From: Candidatus Omnitrophica bacterium 4484_49
GTDB taxonomy: Bacteria > Omnitrophota > Gorgyraeia > Kaelpiales > Kaelpiaceae
Direction: 5' to 3'
Assembly (NCBI GenBank): GCA_002085265.1
Contig: NATI01000020.1
Coordinates: 1-17,523, forward strand
DNA length: 17,523 nucleotides
Shown here: positions 15,034 through 17,523 of the stretch, one piece after another
Layout: each line of letters begins with the position of its first letter
How positions within the stretch are numbered: the stretch's first letter is position 1
Translations under genes and position numbers: made by a program
The notes under the pieces: model-generated
The model's database searches: none
Seen by the model: the letters and a program-made list of their open reading frames with translations, nothing else
Told to the model about the DNA's origin: nothing

Positions 15034-15757
15034 TCGAGTGTTATTTATTACCGGAGCAGGTGTATCCGAGGAATCAGGTATCCCCACTTATAGAGGAATA
15101 GGAGGGATTTATAATCAAAAACTGAAAAATGGAATGGAGGTAGAGGAGTTACTTTCTATCTCCAGTTTTAATACCAACCCCCACCTGGTATGGAAATATA
15201 TTTATGAGATGGAAAATCGTTGCCGTAATGCTTTACCCAATAGAGGCCACTATATAATTGCTAAAATGGAGGAATTTTTGCCCTATGTTTTGGTTGTTAC
15301 TCAGAATGTCGATGGGTTACATCGCAAAGCCGGTAGCAAAAATCTTATAGAACTGCATGGATATATTTATAATCTCAAATGTACTGGATGCGGTAAAGAG
15401 ACAGAAGTTTCTGATTTCAGCCACATAGATATTCCTCCTTACTGCTCTGAATGTGGAGGAATAATAAGGCCAGATGTGGTATTCTTTGGTGAAACATTAC
15501 CAGTTAAAAAATATTACAGATTAATATCAGAGATAAAAGATGGTTTTGATATAGTATTTTCAGTAGGAACGAGCAGTCTGTTTTCTTATGTAAGCCTTCC
15601 AGTGTATGAGATAAAAAATCGAGGAGGATTAACTGTAGAAATAAATCCTTCCTTCACTTCAATATCTCACATTGTGGATATAAAGATAACTATGGAGGCA
15701 GGCCCGGCTTTAAGTTTAATCTGGGAAAATTACAGACAGAGATTTAAAATAAAGTAG
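14984..15757 (+). CDS. Sir2-family NAD-dependent protein deacylase
   Basis: A 257-residue sirtuin that removes acyl groups from lysine using NAD+, giving nicotinamide and O-acyl-ADP-ribose. Diagnostic motifs in order are GAGVSEESGIPTYRG (24-38), TQNVDGLH (106-113), the catalytic His125 in LHG, zinc cysteines C133-x2-C136 and C154-x2-C157, RPDVVFFGE, and VGTSS. After the NAD loop, where CobB/SIRT5 enzymes have Tyr-x2-Arg for succinyl or malonyl groups, this protein reads YEME. That suggests deacetylase rather than desuccinylase preference, though the alignment there was made by eye. The length and zinc module mark it as a housekeeping sirtuin rather than a Sir2 domain of a defence system. Last gene of the bamD operon. 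Confidence 0.9.
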   Translation: MNHKDLSSVVTALSQANRVLFITGAGVSEESGIPTYRGIGGIYNQKLKNGMEVEELLSISSFNTNPHLVWKYIYEMENRCRNALPNRGHYIIAKMEEFLPYVLVVTQNVDGLHRKAGSKNLIELHGYIYNLKCTGCGKETEVSDFSHIDIPPYCSECGGIIRPDVVFFGETLPVKKYYRLISEIKDGFDIVFSVGTSSLFSYVSLPVYEIKNRGGLTVEINPSFTSISHIVDIKITMEAGPALSLIWENYRQRFKIK

Positions 15758-15781
15758 ATACCTGATAAAATATTTTGTCAC

Positions 15782-15790
15782 AAGGAGGTG
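15782..15790 (+). promoter_or_regulatory. Strong Shine-Dalgarno site deciding the 15796 start
   Basis: AAGGAGGTG lies 5 bases before the ATG at 15796. It is nearly identical to the sites at 2900-2907 and 5359-5367, and it excludes the upstream in-frame TTG at 15775 as the start. Confidence 0.75.
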
Positions 15791-15795
15791 TAATT

Positions 15796-16161
15796 ATGGT
15801 TACAGTGGTAAAGTTAATAGGTGTTATATTTATTGCACTGGGTGTAAGTTTCATTTTTAATCCTCACGGGTTACGGAAATTAATAGAATTTTTCTGTCAA
15901 AGTAGTAGAGTATATGCCGTGGCTATTTTGAGAATAATCTTAGGGATTGTATTTCTTATCTCTGCTACCCAATGCAGAAAAGCAGGAATAATGATAATAA
16001 TAGGTATAATAGTTTTGCTTGCCGGGATTTTAATATTTGTATTAGGACCTGAGAGAATAAGGAAAATGGCTCATCAGGTTGTAAATTCTTCAAATGTAAC
16101 TTTAAGGTTAATTTCTTTATTGCCTGTTATTCTGGGAGGTTTAATTCTTTATTCTGCCTGA
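15796..16161 (+). CDS. Small integral membrane protein
   Basis: A 121-residue protein with four predicted membrane segments (about residues 4-21, 43-60, 63-83 and 102-119), with RKLIEFFCQ and GPERIRKMAHQ as the two basic loops. It looks like two diverged copies of a helix-loop-helix unit: each half has a hydrophobic helix, FNPHGLRKL- or LGPERIRKM-like amphipathic sequence and a second helix. The overall look is that of short DUF2065-like membrane proteins, but I cannot name the family with confidence or give a function. The gene probably shares a transcript with the thioesterase and patatin genes downstream. No good promoter is visible in the 38 bases after the sirtuin gene. Confidence 0.75.
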   Translation: MVTVVKLIGVIFIALGVSFIFNPHGLRKLIEFFCQSSRVYAVAILRIILGIVFLISATQCRKAGIMIIIGIIVLLAGILIFVLGPERIRKMAHQVVNSSNVTLRLISLLPVILGGLILYSA

Positions 16162-16162
16162 A

Positions 16163-16549
16163 ATGAAATTTTATATTCAGAAGAGAGTTTATTATCACGA
16201 TACCGATTGTGGAGGAGTGGTTTATTATGCCAGTTATCTTAAACATCTGGAGGAAGCACGGAGTGAGTACTGTGTCCATAAGGGGATAGATCTAAAACGG
16301 CTTTCTGAGAAAGGTATATATTTTGTTGTTGCTAGGATTGAGGTTGATTATAAATCTGCTGCTAACTACTGGGATATTTTAAAAATTACTGCTGAAGTTA
16401 AGGAAGTTAGAAGGTCTTCATTGATTTTTGAACACCAGATATATAAGGAGGATAAATTACTGGTTTCTGCTAAGACTTACTGGGTGTGTGTGAATAAGGA
16501 ATTTAAACCTGTTTCCATACCTCAGGAAATAAGAAAAAAGTTACAATAA
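16163..16549 (+). CDS. YbgC-type acyl-CoA thioesterase
   Basis: A 128-residue hotdog-fold thioesterase of the 4-hydroxybenzoyl-CoA thioesterase / YbgC group. The signature YYHDTDCGGVVYYASYL places the catalytic Asp15 in its usual loop. YFVVARIEVDYKSAANYWD and SAKTYWVCVN complete the fold. Members hydrolyse acyl-CoA or acyl-carrier-protein thioesters, and in proteobacteria ybgC sits with the Tol-Pal genes, which are not seen here. The next gene encodes a patatin-like phospholipase, so a joint role in fatty-acid or phospholipid turnover is a reasonable guess. The start is 1 base after the previous stop, with no Shine-Dalgarno sequence at a usable distance. It overlaps the next gene by 1 base (TAATG). 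Confidence 0.88.
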   Translation: MKFYIQKRVYYHDTDCGGVVYYASYLKHLEEARSEYCVHKGIDLKRLSEKGIYFVVARIEVDYKSAANYWDILKITAEVKEVRRSSLIFEHQIYKEDKLLVSAKTYWVCVNKEFKPVSIPQEIRKKLQ

Positions 16550-17454
16550 TGGCATTAAGAGTCGCTTTGGTACTGGGAGGTGGAGGTGCACGGGGTTTCG
16601 CTCACCTCGGTGTACTGGATGTATTTTGTAAGGAGAAAGTTCATTTCGATTTTATTGTTGGTTGTAGTATGGGAGCGGTTATTGGCGCAGGGTATGCCTG
16701 GCATCAGGATGTTACCAGTTTAAGAAAAATGGCTGAAGATAGTGTGAGAAGTGAAGGTTTACAGGAAATAGAAAAATTTTTTAAACAACAGCCTCAGAAT
16801 GGTAATCGCCTAATCTTTGAGAAATTTGAGAACATGATTAAAAAGATTAATTTTTTTAGCAGAATAAGGAAGAAATGGTTGTTTGAGTCTCAAAACATAA
16901 GGGATACCATACTAAAAATTATTCCTGAGGATTTGAAATTCAGTGATTTAAAAATTCCCTTTGCCTGTGTAGGAGTGGATATTTTTACTGGTGAAAGGAT
17001 AATTTTTAGAGAGGGCAATGTTCTAAATGCAATTCTGGCATCGTCTTCAATCCCTGGTATATTTCCCCCAGTTAGACAGGGAAGAAGATTTATAGTTGAT
17101 GGAGGAATTGTAAGCCAGTTGCCGGTGGAGGAAGCAAAAATTCTGGGAGCAGATTATGTGATTGCAGTTGATGTTGGAGTTTCAATTCTGTCTCAAGAAC
17201 TACAGGATGGCATTGATATTTTATTACAGTGTAATAGAATTATGTCTCGGTGGTTGACTGTAAGGAGCAAGAAGAGTGCAGATTTTGTAATTCATCCTGA
17301 AGTTGACGAAATTAACTGGCATCAATTTTCCCGATTTGATTTCTGTATAGAAAAAGGAAAACAAAAAGCCTCAGAAAAAATTTCTGATTTAAAGAGGAGT
17401 CTGCGGAAAAAGAAACTGAAATCTTTTTTCTCTTCTTTTCCCCTCAGTCATTAG
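16549..17454 (+). CDS. Patatin-like phospholipase, RssA/NTE family
   Basis: A 301-residue serine lipid hydrolase with a Ser-Asp dyad. The oxyanion motif GGGGARGFAHLG (10-21), the nucleophile elbow GCSMG with Ser40, and DGG with Asp184 are all present. So is the intervening SSSIPGIFPPV, a conserved family stretch. There is no signal peptide or membrane segment, so it acts in the cytoplasm or at the inner face of the membrane. Predicted activity is release of fatty acids from phospholipids or lysophospholipids. The C-terminal tail is very basic (RSLRKKKLKS) and could aid membrane binding. It is coupled to the YbgC-type thioesterase upstream. A defence role is not suggested, since no cyclase or sensor gene adjoins it. 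Confidence 0.9.
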   Translation: MALRVALVLGGGGARGFAHLGVLDVFCKEKVHFDFIVGCSMGAVIGAGYAWHQDVTSLRKMAEDSVRSEGLQEIEKFFKQQPQNGNRLIFEKFENMIKKINFFSRIRKKWLFESQNIRDTILKIIPEDLKFSDLKIPFACVGVDIFTGERIIFREGNVLNAILASSSIPGIFPPVRQGRRFIVDGGIVSQLPVEEAKILGADYVIAVDVGVSILSQELQDGIDILLQCNRIMSRWLTVRSKKSADFVIHPEVDEINWHQFSRFDFCIEKGKQKASEKISDLKRSLRKKKLKSFFSSFPLSH

Positions 17455-17475
17455 CTATTTGCCATGCGCTAAAAA

Positions 17476-17523
17476 GGAGGGGTGCCGGAGTGGACAAACG
17501 GGCCTCACTCGAAATGAGGTGTC
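17476..17523 (+). tRNA. tRNA-Ser (anticodon CGA), 3' end outside window
   Basis: GGAGGGGTGCCGGAGTGG is a typical tRNA-Ser 5' end. The anticodon stem CCTCA/TGAGG (17503-17507 and 17515-17519) encloses the loop CTCGAAA, giving anticodon CGA at 17510-17512 for UCG codons. The gene is cut in its variable arm by the window end. It begins 21 bases after the patatin gene's stop, with no terminator or clear promoter between. Confidence 0.9.

Noticed and set aside
14984..17454. Sirtuin and patatin genes as a possible anti-phage defence locus
   Set aside because: The sirtuin is a short stand-alone zinc-containing deacylase and the patatin is RssA/NTE-like. There is no TIR, CD-NTase, Argonaute, retron or sensor gene, and all neighbours are housekeeping genes.
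7157..17523. Two tRNA-Ser genes as the ends of an integrated element
   Set aside because: No integrase, no matching direct repeat of a tRNA 3' end, and the genes between are housekeeping genes.

Overview
The window is a densely packed stretch of bacterial chromosome. All 22 protein-coding reading frames and both tRNA genes lie on the + strand, and no intergenic gap reaches 150 bases. Low GC, a BamD/LptE outer-membrane set and TonB point to a double-membraned (Gram-negative-type) bacterium. FeoAB, a Fur-family regulator and radical SAM chemistry suggest iron-dependent, perhaps anaerobic life. The BamD-like protein without a lipobox, the FeoB subtype and the small membrane proteins remind me of uncultured candidate phyla such as Omnitrophota. 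That placement comes from memory of family resemblance, not from a search.

Layout. (1) 3-1429: the end of recO, overlapped by a TonB-family gene. (2) 1552-2862: a secreted protein I do not recognise, with its own promoter. (3) 2914-5260: GTP-type PEP carboxykinase followed at once by greA. (4) 5372-5623: a small membrane protein ending at a clear terminator hairpin. (5) 5683-7116: a CCA-adding-type nucleotidyltransferase with an HD domain. (6) 7157-7890: tRNA-Ser(GGA) and a GDSL lipoprotein, apparently on one transcript. (7) 7954-11725: an overlapping iron operon of fur, a radical SAM gene, a DUF123 GIY-YIG-like gene, feoA, a two-piece feoB and a J-domain gene. (8) 11777-15757: an envelope and replication operon of bamD-like, lptE-like, holA, a beta-lactamase-fold serine hydrolase and a sirtuin. 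(9) 15796-17454: a small membrane protein, a YbgC-type thioesterase and a patatin-like phospholipase. (10) the first part of tRNA-Ser(CGA), cut by the window end.

Most genes are housekeeping. The observations most worth a second look are these. feoB is split by a frame change exactly where the first membrane helix should be. Several operons have promoters placed so that transcription starts at or within a few bases of the start codon (leaderless or nearly leaderless mRNAs), while three genes carry very strong Shine-Dalgarno sites. A DUF123 protein, a COG0731-like radical SAM enzyme and a J-domain protein are embedded in a Fur/Feo operon. I found no CRISPR array, insertion sequence, prophage or convincing defence system.
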